From Paenibacillus catalpae (GTDB lineage: Bacteria; Bacillota; Bacilli; Paenibacillales; Paenibacillaceae): DNA of 64,000 bases. The notes beneath the pieces were generated by a model, which did no database searches, was not told where the DNA came from, and saw only the letters and a list, made by a program, of their open reading frames with translations. The stretch is taken from assembly GCF_900112695.1 (NCBI RefSeq), contig NZ_FOMT01000004.1:124001-188000 (forward strand), in the 5' to 3' direction. The number at the start of each line of letters is the position of its first letter. Within the stretch, counting starts at the first letter, position 1. Positions 44,556-53,801 of the stretch are shown here, piece after piece. The position numbers and the translations under genes were made by a program.

Positions 44556-46292
44556 ATGTCGCTTAGATTGAATACGTTTACAAAAATAGTCGGCATTATC
44601 GTTTTGCTGCTTATTCCGATTATCGCACTCTATTGGTTTTCCAATAAAACAAGCATGGACGTTGTCATGAATGAAGTTGAGATATCCATGCATAAGGACT
44701 TGTCCTATTTCGCCGATAAAACCGATGAAACCGCAAACCAGCTCGCGAGGAGCGGCCTCATGATCACAGAAGATATTAACGTCCGCACCCTCGAGTTTCT
44801 GGAAATTGCCACTTTATATGAACAAACCGATCAGAAGATCCGAATTGCCGACAAGCTCCGGCTCATTAACGCCTCTTCCCCGTGGGATACAACGATAAGC
44901 ATCTATGCGCCGGCTACCAATACCTTCGTTTCAACCGACTTCCATTTGGAATATGACAAAGATCTCGTTAAGAAAAACTATTCAAAGGTATGGAAATATA
45001 CCGAGAACGTCGCCCCCTACTATCAAAACAATCCGAGGTTTGTCCGTTTTCTCAGCGAGCCCTACGACAGTTCCTCCGAGAAAGCCGGGCTGGTCGTGGA
45101 AGTCAGCTTTGCGGCAGATGAATTGGTGAAAGCTCTTGAGCGCTTTAAACAAGGCGGCAAAGGAGATGCCTTTTTCGTCTCGCCGGACCAGCAAATATTA
45201 GCCGTGAATGGCTCCGATAGAGAACTTCAGCAAACTCTGCTTTCCAAAATAGATTTGAATAAACTGGCTCATTCCCAGTACAGCCGTATTAAACTGAACG
45301 GGACCGAATATACCGTGAACAGCGTATATTTGCCCGAGCTGGGCTGGTATCTGTTTGATTATTTGCCGATTGATGATGTTGTCAGACCGATCACAACAAA
45401 CAGCAATCTTTTCTATATTTGCATCGTATTTTTGCTTATTGGCAGCACGATTGCGGCCTACGTCCTCTACACAAATGTGCAGGTTCCGATTCGCGAGCTT
45501 ATCCGTGGCGTGAAGAAACTGAAGAAGGGCGAGTATCCGAAGCTGAAGGTGTTCCATCCGAACAACGAGTTCCACTTCCTGCTCGTCAGCTTTAACGATA
45601 TGGCTGTCCAGATCGAGCAGCTGATTCAGAACGTCTATCTCGAGCAGATCCGTTCAAGAGATGCCAACCTGAAGCAGTTGCAATCCCAGATTAATCCGCA
45701 TTTCCTCTATAACTGCTTCTCTCTTATCCGCAGCTTAACGAGACTTGGAGAGAAGGAATCGGTGATGGAGCTTGCTCTTCATCTCAGCCGTTATTACCGC
45801 TATACAACCAGATCCGAAAGACAGCTGGCCTATCTGCGGGAAGAGGTGGAGTTAGTCAAAAGCTATCTCGCCATTCAAGCGATGAATGTCCAGGATATGA
45901 CCTATGTCATCACGATTCCGGAGGCGATGGAAGAGCTCGAAATTCCAAGACTGATCCTGCAGCCAATCGTAGAAAATGCCGTTGTGCACGGTCTGGAGCC
46001 GATCGGTACTGGGGAGGTCCGAATCATAGGATCGCAAAATGACCGCTACAACCTCATTACCGTCACAGATAACGGTATTGGCGTTACCGAGGAGCAGCTA
46101 GCCCAGTTGAAGCTTCAAATGTCGATGCCTCCGACGGAGGATAAAGGCTGCGCTTTATGGAATACACGCCAGCGCATGCTTCTGCAGTACGGGCAAGAAG
46201 CTGGCGTACGGTTAATTCGAGGCGATGATGGCGGGCTTACCGTTGAGTTGTATTGGCCGAATGAGACAAACAGCAACTTGCTTACGAAGTAA
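44556..46292 (+). CDS. YesM-type sensor histidine kinase
   Basis: 578 aa. Helix 1 (IVGIIVLLLIPIIALYWF) and helix 2 (~281-307, LFYICIVFLLIGSTIAAYVLY) flank an extracellular Cache-like sensor. A HAMP-like segment leads to the His-kinase box QSQINPHFLYNCF, where His is phosphorylated, and to the ATPase domain: LILQPIVENAVVHGLE (N box) and VTDNGIG (G1). The G2 region reads GCALWNTRQRM where the family normally has GIGLxN. GGGGAG precedes the ATG. It is coupled to a YesN-type response regulator 36 bp downstream and probably senses gluco-oligosaccharides or the loaded solute-binding protein. Confidence 0.93.
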   Translation: MSLRLNTFTKIVGIIVLLLIPIIALYWFSNKTSMDVVMNEVEISMHKDLSYFADKTDETANQLARSGLMITEDINVRTLEFLEIATLYEQTDQKIRIADKLRLINASSPWDTTISIYAPATNTFVSTDFHLEYDKDLVKKNYSKVWKYTENVAPYYQNNPRFVRFLSEPYDSSSEKAGLVVEVSFAADELVKALERFKQGGKGDAFFVSPDQQILAVNGSDRELQQTLLSKIDLNKLAHSQYSRIKLNGTEYTVNSVYLPELGWYLFDYLPIDDVVRPITTNSNLFYICIVFLLIGSTIAAYVLYTNVQVPIRELIRGVKKLKKGEYPKLKVFHPNNEFHFLLVSFNDMAVQIEQLIQNVYLEQIRSRDANLKQLQSQINPHFLYNCFSLIRSLTRLGEKESVMELALHLSRYYRYTTRSERQLAYLREEVELVKSYLAIQAMNVQDMTYVITIPEAMEELEIPRLILQPIVENAVVHGLEPIGTGEVRIIGSQNDRYNLITVTDNGIGVTEEQLAQLKLQMSMPPTEDKGCALWNTRQRMLLQYGQEAGVRLIRGDDGGLTVELYWPNETNSNLLTK

Positions 46293-46327
46293 GAGTTGCT
46301 TCACAATTCTTTTAGGAGGGTACTAAC

Positions 46328-47953
46328 ATGCGCCAACTTCTAATTGTAGACGACCAATCGATACTCGCTGATGATCTGGCGGATATGCTGCCATGGGAAG
46401 AGGCCGGCATTGATGTTGTGCATAAAGCTTATTCCGGCCCGGAAGCAATCGGCCTCATGCATGAGCATGCCATAGATGTCGTCATTACCGACATCCGGAT
46501 GCCTGGCATGACGGGACTTGAGCTGATTCAGGAAATTAAACAGAACTGGAAGCATACCAAATGCATTCTGCTCTCCGGTTACTCCGATTTTGAATATACG
46601 AAGCAGGCGCTCAAGCTGAAATCCAGCGATTATCTGCTCAAGCCTGCAGCCGACGATGAGCTGCTCACTTCCGTCCGCCGGGCTATTAAAGAGCTGGAGC
46701 AGGAGTGGCTGGAGATTAGCTCCATGCAGCGCGCCATGTACTCCCTTCGTGAACAATTACCCAAGCTGCGGGAATATTTACTTCTGGACCTCTTAAGCGG
46801 AAAGCAGTCGATAGCCCCGCAGCGCTTGTTCAAAAAGCTGGCAACCTATACGATTCCTTTCCAGGAAGGCGATCGCTTCCATGTCCTGCTGCTCCGATTA
46901 GATGACGATGACCGGCTTTATGATGATGGCGAAAGTGAAGCCCTGATTGATTATGCCCTCTCCAATATGGCGGAGGAAGTATTTGGCGACCAGCTGGATA
47001 TGTGGCATTGCAAGGATTCAAACGGGTTTATCGTCTGCCTCTTGAAGGCCAAGTCCAGCGCTGCAGTCATAAATGACATCGACGGCTGGATTGAAAGCCA
47101 TGCCTTCCAGCTTCAGCATGTCGTGAAGTCTTATCTCAAAGTTGGCATTTCCATTCTGACTAGCAAAAGCGGCACATTCCCTCAAGATGTAAGCCCGCTT
47201 TATCAGACCTCCATTACGAACTTCCGCCATTTCATCGGCGGCGAGAGAGAACTATTCGTATCGCTAGCCAAGGAGCCAACACGCGGAGCCCCTCAGCTGC
47301 TCGGCGAGCTGTACCGCCCGCCTTCCGTCTTGCAGATGCTCGAGCTTGGTCAATGGGATGCTGCCAACGATAAGCTTGAGGCGATATTCCGGGAGATCGA
47401 AGAAGAATGGCGCGGTTCCCAAGAGCATGTGCTGGAAGCCTATTTCTCCATCGCTGCCTCGCTTGCCGCCTTAGCGCACAAGAACAAGAAATGGCTCTCG
47501 GATATGATTGGCGATGACTTCCATGCTTTTGCGAACGGCAGCCCTATTCAATCCGTTGAGAATCTGCGTACGTGGACGAGCAGGACGATTACTTCCTACC
47601 GCAAGTCGGTGAATACCGAAGACAAGGACTCGCGTTCGGGCATTATCCGCAAGGTACAGGAGTTTATCCATAACCACCTGGAGGAAGCCTCGCTTCACTC
47701 CATCTCTACTCATGTTTACTTGAACCCTTCCTATCTTTCGAAGATTTATAAGACCGAGACCGGCGAAGGCATCAGTGAATACCTGCTCCGTGCCCGGATG
47801 GAGAAATCCGCCGAGCTGCTGTCGCAAACCGATGAGAAAATCTATGAAATCTCAGTGTTGCTCGGCTACCAGAAGCCAAGCTACTTTATTCAGCTGTTCA
47901 AGAAGCATTTTGGCATCACGCCCCAGGAATATCGGAATAAGGTGACGAATTAA
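46328..47953 (+). CDS. YesN-type response regulator (REC plus AraC HTH)
   Basis: 541 aa. The receiver domain begins QLLIVDDQ (acidic pocket); the phosphoacceptor Asp is in VVITDIRMPGMTG, and the Lys in YLLKPA. A middle region of ~250 residues carries no motif I can name. The C-terminal AraC pair (SLHSISTHVYLNPSYLSKIYK; IYEISVLLGYQKPSYFIQLFKKHFG) binds DNA. GGAGG lies nine bases ahead of the ATG. With the kinase it most likely activates the adjacent glucan transporter and possibly the GH16 gene. Confidence 0.94.
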   Translation: MRQLLIVDDQSILADDLADMLPWEEAGIDVVHKAYSGPEAIGLMHEHAIDVVITDIRMPGMTGLELIQEIKQNWKHTKCILLSGYSDFEYTKQALKLKSSDYLLKPAADDELLTSVRRAIKELEQEWLEISSMQRAMYSLREQLPKLREYLLLDLLSGKQSIAPQRLFKKLATYTIPFQEGDRFHVLLLRLDDDDRLYDDGESEALIDYALSNMAEEVFGDQLDMWHCKDSNGFIVCLLKAKSSAAVINDIDGWIESHAFQLQHVVKSYLKVGISILTSKSGTFPQDVSPLYQTSITNFRHFIGGERELFVSLAKEPTRGAPQLLGELYRPPSVLQMLELGQWDAANDKLEAIFREIEEEWRGSQEHVLEAYFSIAASLAALAHKNKKWLSDMIGDDFHAFANGSPIQSVENLRTWTSRTITSYRKSVNTEDKDSRSGIIRKVQEFIHNHLEEASLHSISTHVYLNPSYLSKIYKTETGEGISEYLLRARMEKSAELLSQTDEKIYEISVLLGYQKPSYFIQLFKKHFGITPQEYRNKVTN

Positions 47954-47998
47954 CGGATACCTGTTACATAGAAGCCCGCCAACACCGCTTTTAAGCAT

Positions 47999-48041
47999 AA
48001 AAAGACGCTTCTCGCCCAGGTCGGACGAGAAGCGTCTTTTT
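47999..48041. terminator. Bidirectional intrinsic terminator after the response regulator
   Basis: Perfect 16-bp stem, AAAAAGACGCTTCTCG / CGAGAAGCGTCTTTTT. It also serves the converging SLH/B-repeat gene, whose stop is only three bases away. Confidence 0.9.
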
Positions 48042-48043
48042 GG

Positions 48044-51000
48044 TTAGTTCAAATTAGACTTCAATAGCAGCCGTTGGATCATGACAGTGGCCTCTGCCCT
48101 CGAAATGTTCGCAGCAGGAGCAAGAATTAAAGCGCTTTGTCCGGATACAATTCCTGTTTGCAAGCATGCCGCAATGCTGTTTTTAGCCCATTCTGAAATT
48201 TTCCCTTTATCCGAGAATCCGTTAATCAGTTCATTTACGCTGCTCTCTTGAAGGTCGGTTTGAATGCCCGTCAATGTCATCGCTTTGGCTATTATCGCCA
48301 TCGCCTGCTCACGCGTAATGCTGTCGGTCGGATGGAATTTCCCGTCCGGATACCCATTAATGAGCTGATGCGTGTAAGCGGTCTGAACATCATCGGAGTA
48401 CCAGGCCGATGTTTTCACGTCCGAGAACTCACTTGTGGTGTTCTCCAAACGAAGCCCCAGCGCGCGAACGATAATCGCTGCGAACTCGGCACGAGTAATC
48501 GCTTTGTTCGGGTAGAACAGTCCGTCTCCCGCCCCGCCAACGACCAGCCGTGCCGCCATATCTTCCACCGCGTTTTTCGCCCAATGATTGTTGACATCAG
48601 AGAAAGCAGCAGTCTTGCTCACAACTGCATACAAGCTGTTCGTAAGGCTGTTGATGACGGCATAAGGCTTGCCGTCAATCGTGACCAGCTTCGTAGGCAC
48701 AGGCCGAACGGACCCGTCTGGCTCCACGACAATTGCCGTTAATGACGAATTCTCCTTGTTGCCCGCCGGAATGGCGATCATCCGTTCCACATAGGAGGCG
48801 AATGCCGAGAGCTCGATTTTCTTATCTCCATAAGAAACCGTTATCGAGAAGTGAACAGGCGGTGCTGCCAAGGTAAGCTGGTTCTTCTCAACGGCTTTCT
48901 GTGTCAATGAAGTCATATCTGCCGTCGGTTTGCTCAGTTCCACGCTAACCACAACATCCTTGGCATTCACGCTATCATTCAATAGCTTCGCCAATGATTC
49001 GAAGTTAATAGCCCCCATTGGGAGGGCGTATACGGCGTACTCCGTCTCGATTCGCAGGGTTACTTGCTTCTCAATAAGCATCTGCAGGAGTTCGCCGGAC
49101 AGCTCGCCAATTGCAATATCCGATCCCGTCTTGATTGGAAGAATAACCGTAACCTTCTGGTCTGCGGAAGCCAGCACCTCTTTCACTTTATCCGCATTCA
49201 GATGAATGGTTGATACCGATTGCTCTGCGCGATTAGAATTCTTCAGCTCGCCTAAGCGGTAAGATTTCCCGTCAATGACGATCTCGAAGCCGGAAGACCC
49301 CGAATTACTGCCACCGCTGTTACTGCTGATTATGGCAAATGAAGCTGTAACATTCAGGCTGCCGCTTACACTGCGATCCGTTCGTGTGGCGGTTCCCACT
49401 CCGTCGCTCCAGCTGACAAACCGATAACCGGCATCCGGAACAGCCGTCACTTCCGTACCATCCGCGCCGTGAAGCGCCGTTTGGACCGCATCACCAGTCA
49501 GCGTACCATGCTCGCCTGCCGTATAAGTTAATGCGTATTCGTTAATTGCAAAATTAGCCGTGACGTTCAAGTCAGACACGATCCGGGTATCCATGCGGGT
49601 ATCCACAAGAATACCGTCGCTCCAGCCGATGAAATGATAGCCAATTACCGGTTCTGCTTTTACTTCCGTTCCGTCAGCTTCGTAATGAACTTCCTGCATT
49701 GCCGCTCCGGTTACGCTTCCCCCGGTCCCCGCCGAATAGGTGAGCTTAAATGAGTTAATTGCGAACTCCGCCGTTAAGACAATATTATCAGTTACGTTGA
49801 GATCTGTACGACTGGCCGTTGTAACACCATCACTCCAACGAACAAAGTGATAGCCTGCATCCGCCGCTGCCGTTACTTCCGTTCCGTTCGATCCGTGAAG
49901 CACCGTTTGTAGTTTATTACCAATCAGTGTTCCATGATCGCCTGCCGTATAGGTTAATGTGTATTCATTAACTGCAAAATTAGCCGTGACGTTCAAATCA
50001 GCCGCGATTTGGGTATCCTTCCGTGTATCCGCCAGAACACCGTCGCTCCAGCCGATGAAATGATAGCCTATTGCAGATTCTGCTCTTACTTCCGATCCGT
50101 CAGCTTCATAATTGACTTCCTGCGTTGCCGCTCCCGTCACGCTTCCTCCTGCTCCTGCAGCATAGGTAAGCTTGTACGTATTGATTGCGAATTCTGCCGA
50201 GACATTCAGATTGCCGGTAACGTTCAAGTCCGTACGGCCAGCCGTCGTTATGCCGTCACTCCAACGCACGAAGTGATAGCCCGTATCCGCTACTGCCTTT
50301 ACTTCACTTCCATCCGTGCCATGATCCCGCGTCTGATGAACAACGCCGGTCAGAGTCCCATGCGCTCCCGCGGCATAATTCAGGTCGTACTGGTTAAGCT
50401 CGAATTCCGCCGTTACCGCAAGGTTTGTTTGGACGTTTGTGTCTTGACGAGATGCTGAGAGCACACCATCGCTCCAGCCGGCAAAATGATAACCCGTGCT
50501 TGCTATCGCAGTTACCGTCACACCGTCTGTTCCGTAATCTACGGTTTGAATGGCATTCTTGTCAATGCTTCCTCCAGTGCCGGCCGTGTAGGTTAAGGTG
50601 TATTGATTGATTGAAAATATTGCTGTAATGCTTTTGGTGGACATGACTGCGCTATCCGTGCGGGATGCCGTCGTAACGCCATCACTCCAGCCGACAAAGC
50701 TGTAACCCTGATTCGGGATTGCCGTAACCTCACTGCCATTTGAGCCGTGTATTACCGTTTGAGAGGATTGTCCAGTTAAGCTCCCGCCTTCTGCGGCCGA
50801 GTAATTCAGCGTGTACTCATTAATTGCGAAACTCGCGGTTACGCTTTTGTCCGCTCTGACGTTACGATCTACAGGACGAGTCGCGGTCTCGACGCCATCA
50901 CTCCAGCCTGTGAAATGATAGCCTGTATCCGGCGCTGCCGTTACGGCCTGACCATCCGAACCGGCCTCTACAATTTGCTCCTTCGATGTTTGCCCGTCAA

Positions 51001-52558
51001 TACTGCCCCCGGCACTTGCCGTATAGGTGAGCTTATAGGTGTCAATCGCGAATTGCGCGGTAACATTCAACTCCCCTGTTACGTTGCTGTCCGTTCGGCT
51101 TGCATTCGTATTGCCATCACTCCAGCTTACGAAGTGATAGTCTGGACTAGCTACTGCCGTTACGGTGGCTGCGTTCCCGCCATGCGGAACATTTTGAGTC
51201 GTAACCCCCGTAAGACTGCCGTGCTCTCCTGCCGTATAGTTGAGTTTATAGACGATGATCTCAAAATTAGCGGTTACGTTGAGATCGCCGGCAATATCAT
51301 CGTCCGTCCTGATTGCGTTCGTTTTGCCATCGCTCCAATTAACGAATCGGTAACCCGTATTGCCAACGGCCGTTACGGCAGTACCGCTTTCTCCTGTTCG
51401 AACGCCTTGTACTGCGTTTCCGCTAATCGTACCGTTCGAGCCCGCTGTATAGTTGAGTTTATGCTGTGCCATAAGTATAGTGCCGTTCGATCCGAGCGCC
51501 ATGAACTCTCCATTCACGTATGCTACTCCATACAAGACAGCTGTCGTGCCGCTCGTGCGCTGCTGCCAGTTCTGTCCATCCGGAGAACTAAGAATCGTAC
51601 CGTTGCCTCCAACAACCACAAACGTACCATCGCCATATGCAGCACCGTAGAAAGTGCCGCTCACCGGAGCCGTACTTGCCGTCCAGCTTACTCCATTCGG
51701 AGACGTAAGAATTTTGCCGCTGCTTCCGACCGCAACGAATAGCCCATTGCCGTATGTAATGCCTCGCAGTGTCGTTGTGACGCCCGAGGTTTGCGGCGTC
51801 CAGTTCACTCCATTCGGCGAACTGAGAATTGCCCCTCCGCTGCCAACCGCGACATAGGTTCCTCCGCCAAATGCAACCGCATTAAGCGCACCGCTGCCTG
51901 ACACTGCCTGCTGCCCCCATGTTGATCCACCACTTGATGTCAGAATTGCTGGTGTCTGATTAAAATTAATATCGTTGCTAGCCCCTACTGCTACATATCC
52001 TGAGCTTCCGTACGTTACACCGTACAAGGTCAATCCTGACTCGCCGGGAAGCGCGGCCCGCTCCCAATTCACCCCGTCATCAGATTTCATAATCTTCCCG
52101 TAATAGCTCTGCTGACCGTACTTGATCGTCTGAGAATAACCCACTCCTACAAAACTAGCAGGTCCGCCTGATACCAAACTTCTAATCTCGTGATTTACTC
52201 CCGTAGATAAAGCCGACCATTCCGTACCGGTTGTTGTTGTGCGGTATAGAATTCCACTGTGCATATCAACTTCTTGTCCACCACAGACTCCAGTAATCGC
52301 ACATTGCGGAAACGGCATTGGCGGCGTACCTGCTGCAACGATCGTTCCGTTGCTGTAAGCCGCCGTACGGAACGAGTCCGTTGGATCGGTCGAGCCTGAC
52401 GGCTTCGCTACCCAAGACAAACCTTCCAGCGCATCGGTTCCACCGCTTGCAAATGCCTTGCCTGCAAACGCACCGAGACCCGCTGCCGGCAGCAAGCCTA
52501 ATATTATTGTGAAGACTAGCGACATGGCTATTGTCTTCTTTACTGCATAACGATTCAT
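48044..52558 (-). CDS. SLH-anchored surface protein with N-terminal beta-propeller-like repeats and ten InlB B-type repeats
   Basis: 1504 aa from the ATG at 52558 (GGGGGAT ahead); a TTG at 52591 would add 11 residues through a palindrome and is unlikely. A signal peptide (residues ~8-37) is followed by ~300 residues of propeller-like repeats with the cycle YGNGLFVAVGSSGKILTS. Ten Listeria-Bacteroides repeats of ~70 residues come next, each with YTAG, GYHFxxWSDG and LNVTAxF. A spacer domain then leads to three SLH domains (~1317-1500) at the C-terminus. There is no catalytic motif, so it is probably a structural or adhesive surface protein. It is monocistronic. Confidence 0.9.
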   Translation of the reverse strand: MNRYAVKKTIAMSLVFTIILGLLPAAGLGAFAGKAFASGGTDALEGLSWVAKPSGSTDPTDSFRTAAYSNGTIVAAGTPPMPFPQCAITGVCGGQEVDMHSGILYRTTTTGTEWSALSTGVNHEIRSLVSGGPASFVGVGYSQTIKYGQQSYYGKIMKSDDGVNWERAALPGESGLTLYGVTYGSSGYVAVGASNDINFNQTPAILTSSGGSTWGQQAVSGSGALNAVAFGGGTYVAVGSGGAILSSPNGVNWTPQTSGVTTTLRGITYGNGLFVAVGSSGKILTSPNGVSWTASTAPVSGTFYGAAYGDGTFVVVGGNGTILSSPDGQNWQQRTSGTTAVLYGVAYVNGEFMALGSNGTILMAQHKLNYTAGSNGTISGNAVQGVRTGESGTAVTAVGNTGYRFVNWSDGKTNAIRTDDDIAGDLNVTANFEIIVYKLNYTAGEHGSLTGVTTQNVPHGGNAATVTAVASPDYHFVSWSDGNTNASRTDSNVTGELNVTAQFAIDTYKLTYTASAGGSIDGQTSKEQIVEAGSDGQAVTAAPDTGYHFTGWSDGVETATRPVDRNVRADKSVTASFAINEYTLNYSAAEGGSLTGQSSQTVIHGSNGSEVTAIPNQGYSFVGWSDGVTTASRTDSAVMSTKSITAIFSINQYTLTYTAGTGGSIDKNAIQTVDYGTDGVTVTAIASTGYHFAGWSDGVLSASRQDTNVQTNLAVTAEFELNQYDLNYAAGAHGTLTGVVHQTRDHGTDGSEVKAVADTGYHFVRWSDGITTAGRTDLNVTGNLNVSAEFAINTYKLTYAAGAGGSVTGAATQEVNYEADGSEVRAESAIGYHFIGWSDGVLADTRKDTQIAADLNVTANFAVNEYTLTYTAGDHGTLIGNKLQTVLHGSNGTEVTAAADAGYHFVRWSDGVTTASRTDLNVTDNIVLTAEFAINSFKLTYSAGTGGSVTGAAMQEVHYEADGTEVKAEPVIGYHFIGWSDGILVDTRMDTRIVSDLNVTANFAINEYALTYTAGEHGTLTGDAVQTALHGADGTEVTAVPDAGYRFVSWSDGVGTATRTDRSVSGSLNVTASFAIISSNSGGSNSGSSGFEIVIDGKSYRLGELKNSNRAEQSVSTIHLNADKVKEVLASADQKVTVILPIKTGSDIAIGELSGELLQMLIEKQVTLRIETEYAVYALPMGAINFESLAKLLNDSVNAKDVVVSVELSKPTADMTSLTQKAVEKNQLTLAAPPVHFSITVSYGDKKIELSAFASYVERMIAIPAGNKENSSLTAIVVEPDGSVRPVPTKLVTIDGKPYAVINSLTNSLYAVVSKTAAFSDVNNHWAKNAVEDMAARLVVGGAGDGLFYPNKAITRAEFAAIIVRALGLRLENTTSEFSDVKTSAWYSDDVQTAYTHQLINGYPDGKFHPTDSITREQAMAIIAKAMTLTGIQTDLQESSVNELINGFSDKGKISEWAKNSIAACLQTGIVSGQSALILAPAANISRAEATVMIQRLLLKSNLN
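49320..51470 (-). repeat. Ten tandem ~70-codon repeats inside the SLH/B-repeat gene
   Basis: Units are ~210 bp and encode the B-repeat fold. Units 6 and 8 resemble each other more than their neighbours, and so do 7 and 9, which shows a two-unit duplication. Confidence 0.85.
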
Positions 52559-52574
52559 CAAGATCCCCCATATA

Positions 52575-52589
52575 GTCACATTATGTGAC
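52575..52589. promoter_or_regulatory. Perfect palindrome in the leader of the SLH/B-repeat gene
   Basis: GTCACAT-T-ATGTGAC, 17 bp upstream of the start codon and directly before the ribosome site. It could be an operator or an RNA hairpin that affects translation. It has no T-run. Confidence 0.5.
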
Positions 52590-52681
52590 AAAATTCGATT
52601 TTTTTCTATCTAGTATGATATACCATTCTAATCAACTAATCTATGATTTACATATACTAGTCGATGTTTCCAAGACAACAG

Positions 52682-52709
52682 CAAAAACCGGCTATTCTCG
52701 ATAGCCGGT
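52682..52709 (-). terminator. Intrinsic terminator of the inositol-monophosphatase-family gene
   Basis: Arms ACCGGCTA / TAGCCGGT, loop of seven, with a T-run after it on the minus strand. Confidence 0.8.
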
Positions 52710-52738
52710 CTTACATTGACTCTATTTATTTGTGGCTG

Positions 52739-53596
52739 CTACTTCACAGCTTCCGCTGCCGCAAGCGCAGCAAGGAACGGCTGATGAACCTTCCCATTCG
52801 AAGCTACAACATGGCGGACGCCAAGATTATACGGTCCGCCCAGCGTATCGGTTACGATACCGCCGGATTCCTGTACCAGCAGCGCGCCTGCTGCCAAATC
52901 CCAGCTGTTCAATCCAATCTCCCAGAAGCCGCTTAAACGTCCGGCAGCAACATACGCCATATGAAGCGCAGCTGAACCGCCGGAGCGGATATTGCGAACT
53001 TGCGGTACAATAGCCTGCAGCCCTTTCATATTCAGCGGCAGGGCATAACCGGCGTCTGCCGGGAAGCCCGTGGCAATCAGACTGGTCTTCAGCGTATCCT
53101 CGCCAGACACGCTCATCCGCTTGCCATGCACGTAAGCGCCTTTGCCCTTCTCGGCAATAAACAGCTCGTCGCGCATCGGATCATAAACAACGCCAAGAAT
53201 AACCTCGCCTTTATGGGCAAGCGCAATCGATACAACAAAGAACGGAAAGCCGTGTACAAAATTGGTTGTCCCGTCAATCGGGTCGACAATCCACAGATAC
53301 TCGGCTTCGCTTACTTCTGCTAGCGCACGCGCGGATGCTTCCGGCCCAGGCTCAACGCCTTCTTCCCCCAGGAAGGAATGATGAGGGAAATGCGTCAGCA
53401 CAAGACGCTTAATGAGCGTCTCCGAGCCTTTATCCACTTCGGTCACCAAATCATGAGCGGAATACTTTATATCAAGCTTCTCATAGTTTCCTAGCTTAGA
53501 TTTAATCCATTCTCCAGCTTTTGCCGCGCAGTTGATCGCCACGGCGGCGAAGCTTTTGCCTCCGACGACGGTGCCCTGCTGATCACTTACAGTCAC
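52739..53596 (-). CDS. Inositol monophosphatase family protein (SuhB-like)
   Basis: 285 aa, provisional GTG start with a weak ribosome site. Metal-binding motifs are complete: FLGEEGVEPG (Glu), WIVDPIDGTTNFVHG (Asp-x-Ile-Asp-Gly-Thr) and NSWDLAAGALLVQESGG (W-D). Members remove phosphate from inositol-1-phosphate, fructose-1,6-bisphosphate or PAP using Mg2+; which one is not clear from sequence. It is monocistronic with a copy of the dispersed ~75-bp element ~100 bp upstream. Confidence 0.92.
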   Translation of the reverse strand: MTVSDQQGTVVGGKSFAAVAINCAAKAGEWIKSKLGNYEKLDIKYSAHDLVTEVDKGSETLIKRLVLTHFPHHSFLGEEGVEPGPEASARALAEVSEAEYLWIVDPIDGTTNFVHGFPFFVVSIALAHKGEVILGVVYDPMRDELFIAEKGKGAYVHGKRMSVSGEDTLKTSLIATGFPADAGYALPLNMKGLQAIVPQVRNIRSGGSAALHMAYVAAGRLSGFWEIGLNSWDLAAGALLVQESGGIVTDTLGGPYNLGVRHVVASNGKVHQPFLAALAAAEAVK

Positions 53597-53698
53597 GGTC
53601 CATCACTCTACTCTCGTCATAATTTTAATGAATGCTTTTATTGTATGTTCGTTTCTTATACGAATGACTTCCTATTTAAGTTTCGTACAAGTGAAAAT

Positions 53699-53771
53699 AG
53701 CTGCACAACCTAAGGAGGAGCAGCATACTTTCGCAGGTGAGATATAAACCCAGTATAGAGAAAATTTATAC
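53699..53771. repeat. Dispersed ~75-bp intergenic element, copy B
   Basis: Aligns along its whole length with copy A (40446-40521), same orientation, with one or two indels. Shared blocks include AGGAGGAGCAG, TTTCGC, ATATAA and CAGTATAGAG. It lies between the TauE gene and the start of the inositol-monophosphatase gene. Confidence 0.7.
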
Positions 53772-53801
53772 ACCCTGTATTACAAAAATATTACCGTAGT
53801 G

